DNA of 64,000 bases, taken from NCBI GenBank assembly GCA_964577305.1, contig CAZNYS010000011.1, positions 1 through 64,000 on the forward strand. Direction: 5' to 3'. Below the pieces are notes generated by a model. It had not been told where the DNA came from. It saw only the letters and a list, made by a program, of their open reading frames with translations, and ran no database searches. Position numbers and translations under genes: made by a program. Source of the stretch: UBA9300 sp964577305 (lineage in GTDB: Bacteria > Bacteroidota > Bacteroidia > Bacteroidales > VadinHA17). Positions 26,923 through 36,154 of this stretch are shown piece by piece. Within the stretch, counting starts at the first letter, position 1. The number at the start of each line of letters is the position of its first letter.

Positions 26923-28092
26923 ATGAGGTATGCAAAGACTGTAATATTGGGTGTAATAATACTGTTATCCTGTTGTAAAACAGGGCCTCCCGATAAGACC
27001 ACAACTGGGGATGGTACAAATAATGAATATTCAGATCGTTTTATTATTAAAAAATTTAACGGGTACAGTAAACTAACAGTGATAGATCCGTGGCAGGGTG
27101 CGAATGACCGGCATATTGACTATTATATTTCAGACGATATTTCACAAATACCTGCCGGTGCAGAAAGATCAAAAATTATTATTAGACCGGTTAAATCAAT
27201 AGTGTGTACATCTACAACTCATATTGCTATGCTGGATGCTCTTCACGGAATAGAACTGGTAAAGGGAGTCTCGGGTACCGGCTTTGTTTATAATGAAAAA
27301 CTCAGAAGCAGGATAGATAAAGGTATGGTATATGATATAGGATACGAGAACGGTTATAATACAGAGTTGATATACAGTATTGATCCTGATATAGTTATAG
27401 TGTACGGTGTTGGTAGTGAATCAGTTCCAGCCTTCAGCAGGCTTGCAGATATGGGTATCCCTGTTTTGTATATTGCCGACTACCTTGAGAATCACCCCCT
27501 GGCCAGGACTGAATGGATAAAGGTATTTGGCGAGTTACTTGATAAGCAGGATATGGCTGAAAGAATATTCCGCTCCGTCAGCAATGAATATAAAGGTATA
27601 GTGAAAAAGATAGATAATGAAGGTAAGTCAAAGCCTGATGTGTTGTTAGGATTACCTTTCAAGGATAAATGGTTCGTTTCACCAGGTAATTCATACATTT
27701 CCAGATTAATAGAAGATGCAGGCGGCAAATATTTATGGGCTGAATCAAAATCGGATGTTTCCATCCCCATGAGCCTTGAGGCAGTCTGTCAGAAAGCCAT
27801 GGATGCAGATGTATGGCTTAATGCAGGTGTTGCCCGATCAATTAATGATATTCGAATGGTCGATCCAAGGCTGGCTGATTTACCGGTTGCATCCGAAGGC
27901 TCAGTGTTTAATAACAACAGGAGGTTAAATAAATATGGAGGTAACGACTACTGGGAATCGGGTATTGTTAATCCACATCTTTTGTTAAAAGATATTGCCA
28001 GTATACTTAACCCTGATGTCTTCCCGGGGCATGAACTTATATATTATACTGAATTGAAAGACGAATCAGATAGCACGGATGATAATGAATAA
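26923..28092 (+). CDS. Iron-chelate/cobalamin-type ABC transporter substrate-binding lipoprotein
   Basis: 389 residues with lipobox 'ILLSCC'. It has the two-lobed class-III binding-protein fold of FecB/BtuF proteins ('VKSIVCTSTTHIAMLDAL', 'YSIDPDIVIVYGVGS', 'ADMGIPVLYIADYLENHPLA', 'TEWIKVFGELLDK'). The ligand is likely a metal chelate such as siderophore, heme or cobalamin; the sequence does not decide which. It overlaps the permease gene by 14 bases and follows the protease by 3 bases. Confidence 0.92.
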   Translation: MRYAKTVILGVIILLSCCKTGPPDKTTTGDGTNNEYSDRFIIKKFNGYSKLTVIDPWQGANDRHIDYYISDDISQIPAGAERSKIIIRPVKSIVCTSTTHIAMLDALHGIELVKGVSGTGFVYNEKLRSRIDKGMVYDIGYENGYNTELIYSIDPDIVIVYGVGSESVPAFSRLADMGIPVLYIADYLENHPLARTEWIKVFGELLDKQDMAERIFRSVSNEYKGIVKKIDNEGKSKPDVLLGLPFKDKWFVSPGNSYISRLIEDAGGKYLWAESKSDVSIPMSLEAVCQKAMDADVWLNAGVARSINDIRMVDPRLADLPVASEGSVFNNNRRLNKYGGNDYWESGIVNPHLLLKDIASILNPDVFPGHELIYYTELKDESDSTDDNE

Positions 28093-29143
28093 TAGTAACA
28101 ATAAGCAGAATAGAGAGGTGACAATTCCACGCTCATATATTTTTATAATGCTTGGTATAGTATTAATTACATTATTCGTTGTTGATCTGTTAACAGGATC
28201 TGTTATTATAAGCCTGGGTGATTTGGCAAGGGTTTTATCAGGGAAAGGGGACAGGGATATCATAAATATATTGTATGATTTCAGGCTACCCAGGGCTCTC
28301 ACGGCCTTGATCGCGGGCATGGCACTATCGGTGAGCGGACTGCAGATGCAGACAGTCTTCCGTAATCCTCTGGCCGGGCCGTATGTTCTTGGTATCAGTT
28401 CAGGAGCAAGTCTTGGTGTTGCCATCCTGATACTTGGATTGTCATCTGTTATTTCTGTTAATATTTCAATGGTGTTCAATAGCTGGGCAATCGTTGGAGC
28501 AGCCTGGCTCGGATCAGGGCTGGTACTGGTGCTGATAATGATAGTGTCAGTCAGGGTAAGAGATATTATGACAGTGCTAATCCTGGGAATTATGTTTGCA
28601 AGTGCAGTCTCTGCCATTGTCAGCATTATGCAGTATTTCAGTGATGAATCTATGTTGAAATCATTCGTTATATGGACCATGGGTAGCCTGGGAAACCTGT
28701 CATGGCAGCAGTTGAATATATTGATTATATGTGTTATTGCAGGATTATTCCTGAGTATAAATACTACCAAGATGCTCAATGCACTACTGCTGGGCGAGGA
28801 ACATGCAAGGAGTTTAGGGCTCAGACTTCGAACGGCTAGGATACTGATCTTTTTAAGCACAAGCATATTGGCTGGCAGCGTAACAGCTTTCTGTGGGCCT
28901 CTTGCATTTATAGGAATAGCTGTTCCCCATATCTGCCGCCTGGTTTTTGCCACCTCGTCGCATAACTACCTCATACCTGGCACCATATTGGTTGGGAGCA
29001 TCGCCCTGCTGACAAGCGATATTATCAGCCAGCTTCCGGGGAGCGGCAAAATACTGCCGGTTAACTCGGTGACTGCGTTAATTGGTATACCGGTGCTTAT
29101 ATGGATAATCATACGGAGAAATAAATTTATCAGGCTTTCATAA
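28079..29143 (+). CDS. FecCD-family ABC transporter permease
   Basis: 354 residues with about ten hydrophobic helices. Family signatures are 'RLPRALTALIAGMALSVSGL', 'NPLAGPYVLGISSGASLGVA' and 'GPLAFIGIAVPHICR'. It forms the inner-membrane channel for the metal-chelate importer with the neighbouring binding protein and ATPase. Its TAA shares one base with the ATG of the ATPase gene. Confidence 0.96.
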   Translation: MIMNNSNNKQNREVTIPRSYIFIMLGIVLITLFVVDLLTGSVIISLGDLARVLSGKGDRDIINILYDFRLPRALTALIAGMALSVSGLQMQTVFRNPLAGPYVLGISSGASLGVAILILGLSSVISVNISMVFNSWAIVGAAWLGSGLVLVLIMIVSVRVRDIMTVLILGIMFASAVSAIVSIMQYFSDESMLKSFVIWTMGSLGNLSWQQLNILIICVIAGLFLSINTTKMLNALLLGEEHARSLGLRLRTARILIFLSTSILAGSVTAFCGPLAFIGIAVPHICRLVFATSSHNYLIPGTILVGSIALLTSDIISQLPGSGKILPVNSVTALIGIPVLIWIIIRRNKFIRLS

Positions 29144-30162
29144 TGGCTTTTAATGATGACATATTAAATTTAGAGTTACTCTGTATAGGTTATAATGCCG
29201 GCACAAGGAATGAAAAAGTATTATTGCCACCCTTAAATTTATCTGTAAGGAAGGGTGAGATGGTTGCTTTACTCGGACCTAATGGAATAGGTAAAAGCAC
29301 ATTATTGCGAACAATAGCCCGGTTACATCCAAGGATAAATGGAGAAATAAAGCTTTCAAACCAAAAACTTGAACACTATTTAAACTCAGAGCTTGCCAGG
29401 AAAATAAGCTTTGTCTTCACAGGTGGTATAAATGTATATAATATGTCGGTTTTTGAGATTGTTTCATTGGGCCGTTTTCCCCATACAAACTGGCTGGGTC
29501 GGCTGACTAAGTCTGACAGGTTCATTGTTGAGAGATCTATTAACGCAGTGGGACTGGCGAAATACTCCGGTAGTAATATAGGGGAATTATCGGACGGTGA
29601 AATACAGAGAGCAATGATAGCCAGGGCACTGGCCCAGGACACAGAGCTTATTGTGCTGGATGAGCCAACTGCTTTCCTTGATCTTCCCAACAGATATGAA
29701 CTGGTCTCATTGCTCAGAAAATTGTCTGTAGAAAGTAATAAATCAGTTATTTTCTCTTCTCATGATATCCATATTGCAATACGTGAGGCTGATAAAGTGT
29801 GGCTGGCAACCAGGGATGGCATTGTGCAGGATTCTCCCGAAGATCTTGCACTGTCAGGAACATTCAATCATCTTTTTCCTGATTCAGACCTTAGCTTTGT
29901 ACCCGGTGAAGGTGTTTTTAAATATCCAGTGCGTACCAGGATGACAATAAAACTTGAAGGTAAAGGCCTGGTCCTGTACTGGACTGAGAGAGCTTTGAAC
30001 AGGCTGGGCATCAAAGCAAAACCCGGTGAGGGAAGCCCATCTGTTACAATTTTATCGGATGAGGGTAAATATACATGGGTATATGAGAGTTCAGTAGTGA
30101 AAAAACAGTTTGCTGATATCTATAACCTTATTCTTTATATGAAAGAAGTACTGAAAGGATAA
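29143..30162 (+). CDS. ABC transporter ATP-binding protein of the metal-chelate importer, with C-terminal extension
   Basis: 339 residues. Walker A 'GPNGIGKSTL', signature 'LSDGEIQRAMIARAL', Walker B 'LIVLDEPTAFLDL' and switch His 'FSSHDIH' are intact. The ATPase core ends near residue 245; the remaining ~90 residues form an extra domain ('KPGEGSPSVTILSDEGKYTW') of unknown role, seen in some Bacteroidetes FecE/BtuD-type proteins. It ends 6 bases before the convergent TlpA-like gene. Confidence 0.95.
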   Translation: MAFNDDILNLELLCIGYNAGTRNEKVLLPPLNLSVRKGEMVALLGPNGIGKSTLLRTIARLHPRINGEIKLSNQKLEHYLNSELARKISFVFTGGINVYNMSVFEIVSLGRFPHTNWLGRLTKSDRFIVERSINAVGLAKYSGSNIGELSDGEIQRAMIARALAQDTELIVLDEPTAFLDLPNRYELVSLLRKLSVESNKSVIFSSHDIHIAIREADKVWLATRDGIVQDSPEDLALSGTFNHLFPDSDLSFVPGEGVFKYPVRTRMTIKLEGKGLVLYWTERALNRLGIKAKPGEGSPSVTILSDEGKYTWVYESSVVKKQFADIYNLILYMKEVLKG

Positions 30163-30168
30163 TCTTGC

Positions 30169-31593
30169 CTAACGATTCAAACGCCTGTAACTATCTATGA
30201 AATCTTCCAGGTTGTCGACCGGTAATTTCTTGGCAATAATTTCTTTATCCTCATTTAGAATGTAAAGAAGAGGAGTAGCCCTGACATTATAATAAAAATC
30301 ATAGCCAGTGGTCCTCATAGGATCCCAACCATTTATCCATTCCAGATTGTTTTCAGCAATATATTTCTCCCACTCTTCCTTGTTATTCTGCGTGCAAATG
30401 GCAAAGACTTCTATACTTTTATCCTTGTATTTTGTGTAAAAGTCCCTTAATTTGGGCGTTACAGTTTTGCAATGCCCGCAGTTCGGTTCCCAGAAATACA
30501 GGATTGTAAATTCTGAATTAATGTCATAAAGTGACTTCCAGAGCCCTGAATAAGTTTCCATAGTAATATCTACTGCTTTCTTGCCTATGAGGCTTGGGCG
30601 TATATTTGCCACATCTTTTTTCAGATTATCCTGAAACTTATCGTCTACCCAGTCAGCCCTGCCGTTTAAGTAATACTCGTCGGCGAGCATCACTACAATA
30701 GCGTCATGACCCATTATCTGGCTATCGCGGAAATGGTTGAAAAGAAAAACTAAAGCATATTGGAAAGTCTCCGGATTACTTTCGGTCATACTTACAATTT
30801 TCCTTATCTCTGAAATCACAGAATCAGGGGCCTGGATAATTATATTGGTGAAAAATGTTTTAAGCTTGTTGTGGAGAACAGGAGTGCGGATAAGCCTGGG
30901 ATCATCAAGGCTGACTTTATCAAAGAAATGATTTTTATTATAGTTGTAACCCATTACCCACCGCATTGAATCCCTGTTTGATACATTATCAGGGATATCA
31001 AAGTCAGGCACTTCAACCGGTAACATCGAGTATAGCATGGCTGACAACAGGCTGCCCCTGTATTTATCAGCTGTGCTTTCAATATATCCTAGTATCTCCT
31101 GCTCCATATTCTTAAATTCTTCCTGGAGCATATTTATTGAATCCTTATTGGAAACATTAGCAAGTTGTTGCCTGTAGCTGGTGGCTTCAGACTGGAAATG
31201 CATCCATTTTTTCCTGTACGCAAGGAAAGCACTGTTTTCTTCGGAATCGCTGAACTTAAGAGTGTTTATTATATCATTACTGTTACAGCTAATACCAAAT
31301 TCCTGGTCATCAGATATTATAAGCTCAAAAAGATTGTTATCGGGAAAGACGATCATGTAAAGACCCTTTTCAAGAGCTTCTTCCTCCCGATACAAGGCAT
31401 GTCCATTGGCATCGGTATGTATAGTATCCTTTATATATTGCTTGTCGTCCAGGTGGTAGGCAAGGCTCACAAAGCTATTCCTATGGCCTTTGAAGTTAAG
31501 TGATATACTGCAGCCACCCTGATCCTGTGCTGTTGAACCAACTGCAAGGATTAGTGCAAAAAACGCTATTATTCCTCTTAACATTTTCTTCAT
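30169..31593 (-). CDS. TlpA-like periplasmic thiol-disulfide protein with N-terminal DUF4369/DUF5106-type region
   Basis: 474 residues from ATG 31593; this start gives a good signal peptide ('MKKMLRGIIAFFALILAVGS') and sits ~12 bases after a predicted transcription start. The N-terminal beta domain ('SISLNFKGHRNSFVSLAYHL') resembles DUF4369, a helical middle region follows, and the C-terminal thioredoxin domain carries the CxxC pair in 'LYFWEPNCGHCKTVTPKL' and the cis-Pro loop 'VRATPLLYILN'. It probably acts as a periplasmic reductase or in envelope redox control. It is convergent with the ABC operon. Confidence 0.9.
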   Translation of the reverse strand: MKKMLRGIIAFFALILAVGSTAQDQGGCSISLNFKGHRNSFVSLAYHLDDKQYIKDTIHTDANGHALYREEEALEKGLYMIVFPDNNLFELIISDDQEFGISCNSNDIINTLKFSDSEENSAFLAYRKKWMHFQSEATSYRQQLANVSNKDSINMLQEEFKNMEQEILGYIESTADKYRGSLLSAMLYSMLPVEVPDFDIPDNVSNRDSMRWVMGYNYNKNHFFDKVSLDDPRLIRTPVLHNKLKTFFTNIIIQAPDSVISEIRKIVSMTESNPETFQYALVFLFNHFRDSQIMGHDAIVVMLADEYYLNGRADWVDDKFQDNLKKDVANIRPSLIGKKAVDITMETYSGLWKSLYDINSEFTILYFWEPNCGHCKTVTPKLRDFYTKYKDKSIEVFAICTQNNKEEWEKYIAENNLEWINGWDPMRTTGYDFYYNVRATPLLYILNEDKEIIAKKLPVDNLEDFIDSYRRLNR

Positions 31594-31612
31594 TTTTTCT
31601 GAATAAACAGAA

Positions 31613-31643
31613 CAAAAGTAATTGTTACAAATACCTTTCCAAA
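31613..31643 (-). promoter_or_regulatory. Promoter of the TlpA-like gene
   Basis: On the minus strand, TTTG (31643-31640), a 19-base spacer and TACTTTTG (31620-31613) match the Bacteroidetes TTTG-N19-21-TAnnTTTG consensus exactly. It supports the start at 31593 rather than a longer upstream reading. Confidence 0.65.
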
Positions 31644-31699
31644 TTTTACTGGTTTCATACAGCATTATTTTCTATATTAGAGGTTCAATTAAGGAGGGT

Positions 31700-32623
31700 A
31701 TGATTTCAATTTTAATCCCGGTATATAATTATGATATTGCATCACTGGTAACCGGACTTCAGCAGGCAGTGAAGGATATTGAAGAGTATGATGAGATAAT
31801 CATAGGTGCCGACGGTTGTTCAGATGATTACATTAGCATGTATAAAGCATTAAGTAAACTGGATAAAGTGAGTTTGCTTGTGAGTGAGGATAACGTTGGA
31901 AGGGCAACCATACGGAATATGTTGGCAGACAAGGCCAGTGGCGATTACCTGCTTTTTATTGATGCTGATGCACTTATCCAGGGCAATCCGAAAGATTACC
32001 TTACTCGGTGGCTGGAAAATTATAAAACAGCACCGGTTGTTTGTGGTGGAACAGATTATCATAAAACACCTCCGGATAATCCCGATAAGTACCTGAGATG
32101 GCATTATGGGTACTATAACGAAAAAAAATCACTGAAAAAAAGAAGGAAACGTCCATATTCTTCCTTTTCTGGATTTAACTTTCTTATTGAACGTCAAATA
32201 TTGAATAAATTCAAGTTTAACGAAGAACTGAAGAAATATGGCCACGAGGATACACTGTTTGCTTACCAGCTTAAAAAGGCAGGAATTAATCTGGAACATA
32301 CTGATAATAGCCTGATACATGATGGTCTGGAATCGAACCGTGATTATGTTCTTAAAACAAGAGACAGCATCAGTAATCTCAATATCCTCTATGATAAAGT
32401 GACTGATAAAAGAACCTTTGCCAGTATCGTCAAACTTCTAAGAAACTATCGCAGGCTCAGGTTACTGGGTATTACAAGACTCCTTTCTTATATCTACAGG
32501 AAAAGACAAAGAAGAATAGAGATAATGCTGCGGTCAACAAAATGTTCGTTGAGAATATTTAAGATTTATAAACTAGGCCTCTTTTGTTACCATCGTTATA
32601 ATATAGAATATTCTGAATCCTGA
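31700..32623 (+). CDS. Family 2 glycosyltransferase
   Basis: 307 residues from ATG 31700, which is preceded by an unusually strong AAGGAGG; a longer frame to 31622 would put extra residues before the conserved N-terminus. The GT-A fold is shown by 'MISILIPVYNYDI', 'DEIIIGADGCSDD', the DxD-like 'YLLFIDADALI' and 'YGHEDTLFAYQLKKAGI' (an ED motif before the acceptor region). Donor and acceptor are unknown. Its end overlaps the convergent PLP-enzyme gene by 28 bases. Confidence 0.9.
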   Translation: MISILIPVYNYDIASLVTGLQQAVKDIEEYDEIIIGADGCSDDYISMYKALSKLDKVSLLVSEDNVGRATIRNMLADKASGDYLLFIDADALIQGNPKDYLTRWLENYKTAPVVCGGTDYHKTPPDNPDKYLRWHYGYYNEKKSLKKRRKRPYSSFSGFNFLIERQILNKFKFNEELKKYGHEDTLFAYQLKKAGINLEHTDNSLIHDGLESNRDYVLKTRDSISNLNILYDKVTDKRTFASIVKLLRNYRRLRLLGITRLLSYIYRKRQRRIEIMLRSTKCSLRIFKIYKLGLFCYHRYNIEYSES

Positions 32624-33723
32624 GATACCTGTCGCATGTGGTCAATATTCTCGCCACTTGTAAGCATATAGCTTCCCATGCAATCGGCTGTAAGACAAGA
32701 ATGTACTGGTATGACTGCAAGTAGGTCTCCGGGTAGTACTTTCTTAATAAGCTTGTTCTTTGAACAATCAATTATACCATGCTCCTGTGAAAGAGAGGAT
32801 ATATATATATCATCTTCAGGTTGGTACCAACCCGTATTATCCAGCCCGACTACCATACCATAAACATGTCTGTTGTTTATGACAATATTATCTTTTGAAA
32901 AGTGAACTGCACCTCCATGTACAACAATAGTCCTGGAATCAGGTCTTATATCTATTACGGGACATAAAAGGGCGACAGCTATATTATCAAACCGGCATGA
33001 ACCGTTTATATACTGCATGAGGTCATAAAAAATAAAATTTCCGGGTCTCAGTTCATCTATTCCGTTGAAATTTTCCACCACTGAAGCTGATGGGGTATCA
33101 CCAACAGATATTATAAGATCATTAATGCCTGAATTTTGGCAGCTGGTGTTTATCCTGTGAACAGATGTTTCATAATACTCCAGTATTTTCTCCCTGCTGT
33201 TTAAACCATAGGTGCTGCCATCGTGGGTCATTAACCCCCGGATTTTTATCATGCTGTTGGTACTGAGGTGTTCGATGCTTTCTTTCAGGCTTTCAATATC
33301 ATTCCACCTGATACCTGTCCTGTTATAACCTGTGTCAATTTTTATCATTACTTCAAGGGGGAACCGGCACTGACTGGCAAGGATACGGCATGTACCGGGG
33401 CAGCTTACCGTAGCCTGCAGCCTGCATTTGCCAGATAATTTTTCATATAAAGCATATTCCCTGGGATTATATGCTATACCAACCAGGATATCTTCCCACC
33501 CATCATTTGCGAAGTAATATGCCATCTTAATGGATGATACAGTGATCCTGTCCACCCCATATTTTTTGAACCATCGCCCGATGGCAATTGATTGGTGAGT
33601 TTTGAAATGAGGCCTGAATATTAAATTGTTATCCTTTGCCTTCCGCAACATATATTCAATATTGGCAATGCATTTCCCCTTGTCAATTATTAATTGAGGA
33701 CCTGTTATGTTAGTGGTTTCCAT
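32596..33723 (-). CDS. D-threonine aldolase / D-serine dehydratase-like PLP enzyme
   Basis: 375 residues from ATG 33723, which starts directly before 'TGPQLIIDKGKC'. The alanine-racemase-like barrel carries the PLP lysine in 'FRPHFKTHQSIAIGRW', plus 'EVMIKIDTGYNRTGI'. The C-terminal beta domain has the metal-binding His/Cys of this family in 'VIPVHSCLTADCMGSYML'. Such enzymes cleave D-3-hydroxy amino acids or dehydrate D-serine; the exact substrate is not certain. Confidence 0.88.
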   Translation of the reverse strand: METTNITGPQLIIDKGKCIANIEYMLRKAKDNNLIFRPHFKTHQSIAIGRWFKKYGVDRITVSSIKMAYYFANDGWEDILVGIAYNPREYALYEKLSGKCRLQATVSCPGTCRILASQCRFPLEVMIKIDTGYNRTGIRWNDIESLKESIEHLSTNSMIKIRGLMTHDGSTYGLNSREKILEYYETSVHRINTSCQNSGINDLIISVGDTPSASVVENFNGIDELRPGNFIFYDLMQYINGSCRFDNIAVALLCPVIDIRPDSRTIVVHGGAVHFSKDNIVINNRHVYGMVVGLDNTGWYQPEDDIYISSLSQEHGIIDCSKNKLIKKVLPGDLLAVIPVHSCLTADCMGSYMLTSGENIDHMRQVSQDSEYSIL

Positions 33724-33786
33724 AATACCCTGCTTTTCTTCGAAAATAAATAAATTTAGCATAAAGGCAATTATTATCCCAATTAG

Positions 33787-33794
33787 TATCTTTG
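33787..33794 (+). promoter_or_regulatory. -7 type element upstream of the YihY gene
   Basis: TATCTTTG fits TAnnTTTG. Transcription would start near 33801, which is after the ATG at 33799 and so favours the ATG at 33820 for the next gene. The upstream TTTG box is not clear. Confidence 0.35.
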
Positions 33795-33819
33795 TTGGAT
33801 GTACACTAATAAGGGATCA

Positions 33820-35157
33820 ATGAAAAAGATAAGTGAATGGATCAGTCGTAAAATAAAATATATTACGGAAGATATCTGGCGTATTCCACTGGGTGAGCTG
33901 CCAAAACGAAAGACGTTTCTCCTAAGGGAAATACGGATACTGGTACTTGCATTTAAAGGTTTCAGGGAAGATAAAGTACAGCTAAGGGCTTCTGCATTAA
34001 CTTTTAATACCTTGTTGTCGATTATCCCCGTTGCAGCAATAGCATTTGGCATCGCTCAGAGCTTTGGTTTCAAAGAGAGACTGGAGATAGAGATACGTAA
34101 TGCACTGGAAGGTCATGAAGAAGTGATGAACTGGATACTGGCGACCACTGAGAATTTCCTGCAAACTAGCAGTGGTGGTTTTATTGCAGGTATAGGACTT
34201 GTTATTCTGTTATGGTCGGTTATGCAGGTTCTTAATCATATTGAGAAATCATTCAACCATATCTGGCAGATAAAAAGATCAAGACCATGGGTACGAAAAT
34301 TCGCTGATTATCTTTCTATTATGGTGGTGGCCCCCATATTCATTGTCTTATCTGGAAGTGTCACGGTTTACCTTAATACAAAGATGAGCAATATATCTGA
34401 CCAGGCCCTGATATTGAGCACCATAAAACCAGCACTGGTCTTTTTACTGAAATTTATTCCCTATGTAATTATGTGGCTTGTTTTAACGATGCTGTATATG
34501 ATAATGCCAAATACAAGGGTTAAATTCAAATCAGCTTTTGTTGCCGGTGTTATTGCAGGTACAATCTTCCAGCTTGTACAGATGCTCTACATTAACTCAC
34601 AGATTGGAGTGTCAAGGTATTCCGCAGTATACGGCAGCTTTGCCGCATTTCCCCTGTTTATAGTGTGGATGCAGATAAGCTGGTTAGTAGTACTGATGGG
34701 AGCAGAGATATCGTTTGCAAACCAGAATGTTAACAGGTACGAGTTTGAATACGAATCACTGAATATAAATTCATACCAGAAAAGGATACTCACACTCCTT
34801 ATATTGAATATAATAGTGAAAAGGTTTATTGCCGGTGATAACCCGGTAAGTGCATCAGAGATTTCAAAGAGTATTCAGATACCGGTAAGACTCGCAAGGG
34901 AAATATTGTATAACCTTAATGCAGCCGGCCTTATAACCGAGATCAATATTGAAAAGCCAAGGGAAAGACTTTACCAGCCCGCCATGGATACCCGCAGGAT
35001 GACCATGGAGCATGTTCTTTCCAGAATAGATAAAGCGGGAGGTGAAGATATACCGGTAAAGCAAACAAATGAATACAGAAAATTCAACAGTATTATTAGT
35101 GAATTTGGTAAGAAGCTGAAGGAGAGCGATATGAATCTACTTATAAGCGAAATTTAG
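33820..35157 (+). CDS. YihY/BrkB-family inner-membrane protein with C-terminal winged-helix-like domain
   Basis: 445 residues from ATG 33820, preceded by AAGGGA. The YihY core spans ~50-310 with six predicted helices and 'LRASALTFNTLLSIIPVAAI', 'GLVILLWSVMQVLNHIEKSF' and 'YGSFAAFPLFIVWMQISWLV'. After it comes a C-terminal region like a winged helix ('SASEISKSIQIPVRLAREIL', 'NLNAAGLITEIN'). The family was once called RNase BN, but that role was refuted; function is unknown. Its 3' end overlaps the BioG-like gene by 21 bases. Confidence 0.9.
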   Translation: MKKISEWISRKIKYITEDIWRIPLGELPKRKTFLLREIRILVLAFKGFREDKVQLRASALTFNTLLSIIPVAAIAFGIAQSFGFKERLEIEIRNALEGHEEVMNWILATTENFLQTSSGGFIAGIGLVILLWSVMQVLNHIEKSFNHIWQIKRSRPWVRKFADYLSIMVVAPIFIVLSGSVTVYLNTKMSNISDQALILSTIKPALVFLLKFIPYVIMWLVLTMLYMIMPNTRVKFKSAFVAGVIAGTIFQLVQMLYINSQIGVSRYSAVYGSFAAFPLFIVWMQISWLVVLMGAEISFANQNVNRYEFEYESLNINSYQKRILTLLILNIIVKRFIAGDNPVSASEISKSIQIPVRLAREILYNLNAAGLITEINIEKPRERLYQPAMDTRRMTMEHVLSRIDKAGGEDIPVKQTNEYRKFNSIISEFGKKLKESDMNLLISEI

Positions 35158-35838
35158 TCCGCTTTTGTCCAGCAGGTCTTTTATCATATTATCAAAACTA
35201 CCCCAGTAATAAAAAGGATAATGGGGCTGGTCAATGGTGAAGTGCCTGGTGTCTTTCCTGTTGCTCCAGTAGTTAATCTGGTTGCTTGGAGGGAAAACCC
35301 TGTCGTTAATACTCGATACTGCTATATCCCATCTGTATTTCTTGTCAGGATTCTCCATTATCCTGTTATATAACCACCTGAGTTCAGCACCATAAGAGTC
35401 AATATTTCTCTTTGATAATTTATCTGTATTATTTTCCAGAACAGCCTTACTCCCGAATAACCGTATATTAAACTTATCAATCCCCGATTCATTCATATTA
35501 TTAAGGGTACCCTCAAAGATATTAAGTGGTATTCCGTATTTGTCATCTGCCGGTACAGGTGTCCCGTTAACGGCAATTGTAAGGTTGGGATTCAGATTCA
35601 TTGATTCAGACATATATTCTGCAGCCCATACACCCAGCGACCAACCAATAAGAACTACCTGCTTGTATGTTTTACGGTCGGGCAGGACCAGGGGTTCATT
35701 AGCTGAATAATTATAATATAGAATAAAATCATGTGACTCGGTGCACAGGGGAATAAAAGCATTCTGATCTATCCCCCAGCCACTAAAAACTATAATCAGT
35801 TTTTCATTATTTTCTCTTCGCCTTATATGAGTTTTCAT
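35137..35838 (-). CDS. bioG: BioG-like pimeloyl-[acp] methyl ester esterase (DUF452)
   Basis: 233 residues, an alpha/beta hydrolase of the DUF452/BioG family. It has the typical N-terminal 'LIIVFSGWGIDQNAF', the nucleophile elbow 'LIGWSLGVWAAEYM', 'NGTPVPADDKYGIP' and a late 'HYPFYYWGSFD' with the probable catalytic His. BioG frees pimeloyl-ACP from its methyl ester in biotin synthesis. No other biotin genes are adjacent here, although bioG is often linked to bioC/bioF in Bacteroidetes, so the symbol is a family-level call. Confidence 0.8.
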   Translation of the reverse strand: MKTHIRRRENNEKLIIVFSGWGIDQNAFIPLCTESHDFILYYNYSANEPLVLPDRKTYKQVVLIGWSLGVWAAEYMSESMNLNPNLTIAVNGTPVPADDKYGIPLNIFEGTLNNMNESGIDKFNIRLFGSKAVLENNTDKLSKRNIDSYGAELRWLYNRIMENPDKKYRWDIAVSSINDRVFPPSNQINYWSNRKDTRHFTIDQPHYPFYYWGSFDNMIKDLLDKSGLNFAYK

Positions 35839-35904
35839 AAGGGCAAGAATTTTTTGCTAAGATAACTAGATTTTTTTAAGACTGTGAATCAGGATTTTTT
35901 CAAT

Positions 35905-36105
35905 AAAAAAAGAGGAGCGAAGGCTGGTTATGGAAGACGGGAACGGGTTCTCTTAAAAGATAATCCCGGAATCTACTGTCTGATAATAAGGAAGACTCTC
36001 CTTTCTCGGAGGTCCTAATTGTGAAAGTCAATGTCTGCAATACAATCCTGTTCTTTCACATAACCATTACCTTAATTCACTCCTCTTATGCTAATAGCAT
36101 GAGCT
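35905..36105 (-). ncRNA. ssrS: Structured RNA, probable 6S RNA (SsrS / Bacteroidales-1 type)
   Basis: On the minus strand, a ~190-200-nt segment folds as a long interrupted rod. A closing stem pairs AAGAGGAG (36087-36080) with CTCCTCTT (35917-35910), followed at once by a U tract (to 35905) that would end transcription. A second long-range stem pairs GGTTATG (36065-36059) with CATAACC (35932-35926). A side hairpin pairs GTGAAAG with CTTTCAC (36059-36053/36027-36021), and an apical CTCC/GGAG hairpin is near 36000. A near-perfect promoter lies just upstream (36112-36143). No open frame covers it. Length, rod shape with inner bubble, and strong promoter fit 6S RNA, which sequesters housekeeping RNA polymerase; tmRNA and RNase P are too large and SRP RNA motifs are absent. 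Identification rests on structure, not on a search. Confidence 0.6.
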
Positions 36106-36111
36106 TCTACA

Positions 36112-36143
36112 CAAATATACATTATAAATATTGAATTTTCAAA
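36112..36143 (-). promoter_or_regulatory. Strong promoter of the 6S-like RNA
   Basis: TTTG (36143-36140), exactly 20 bases, then TATATTTG (36119-36112) on the minus strand: a full match to the Bacteroidetes housekeeping consensus. A transcription start near 36105 gives an RNA of about 200 nt. Confidence 0.7.
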
Positions 36144-36154
36144 TAATTCTGGTT

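Noticed and set aside
31622..31699. Longer N-terminus for the GT2 glycosyltransferase
   Set aside because: It places 26 extra residues before the conserved 'ISILIPVYN' start, while ATG 31700 has a strong AAGGAGG just upstream.
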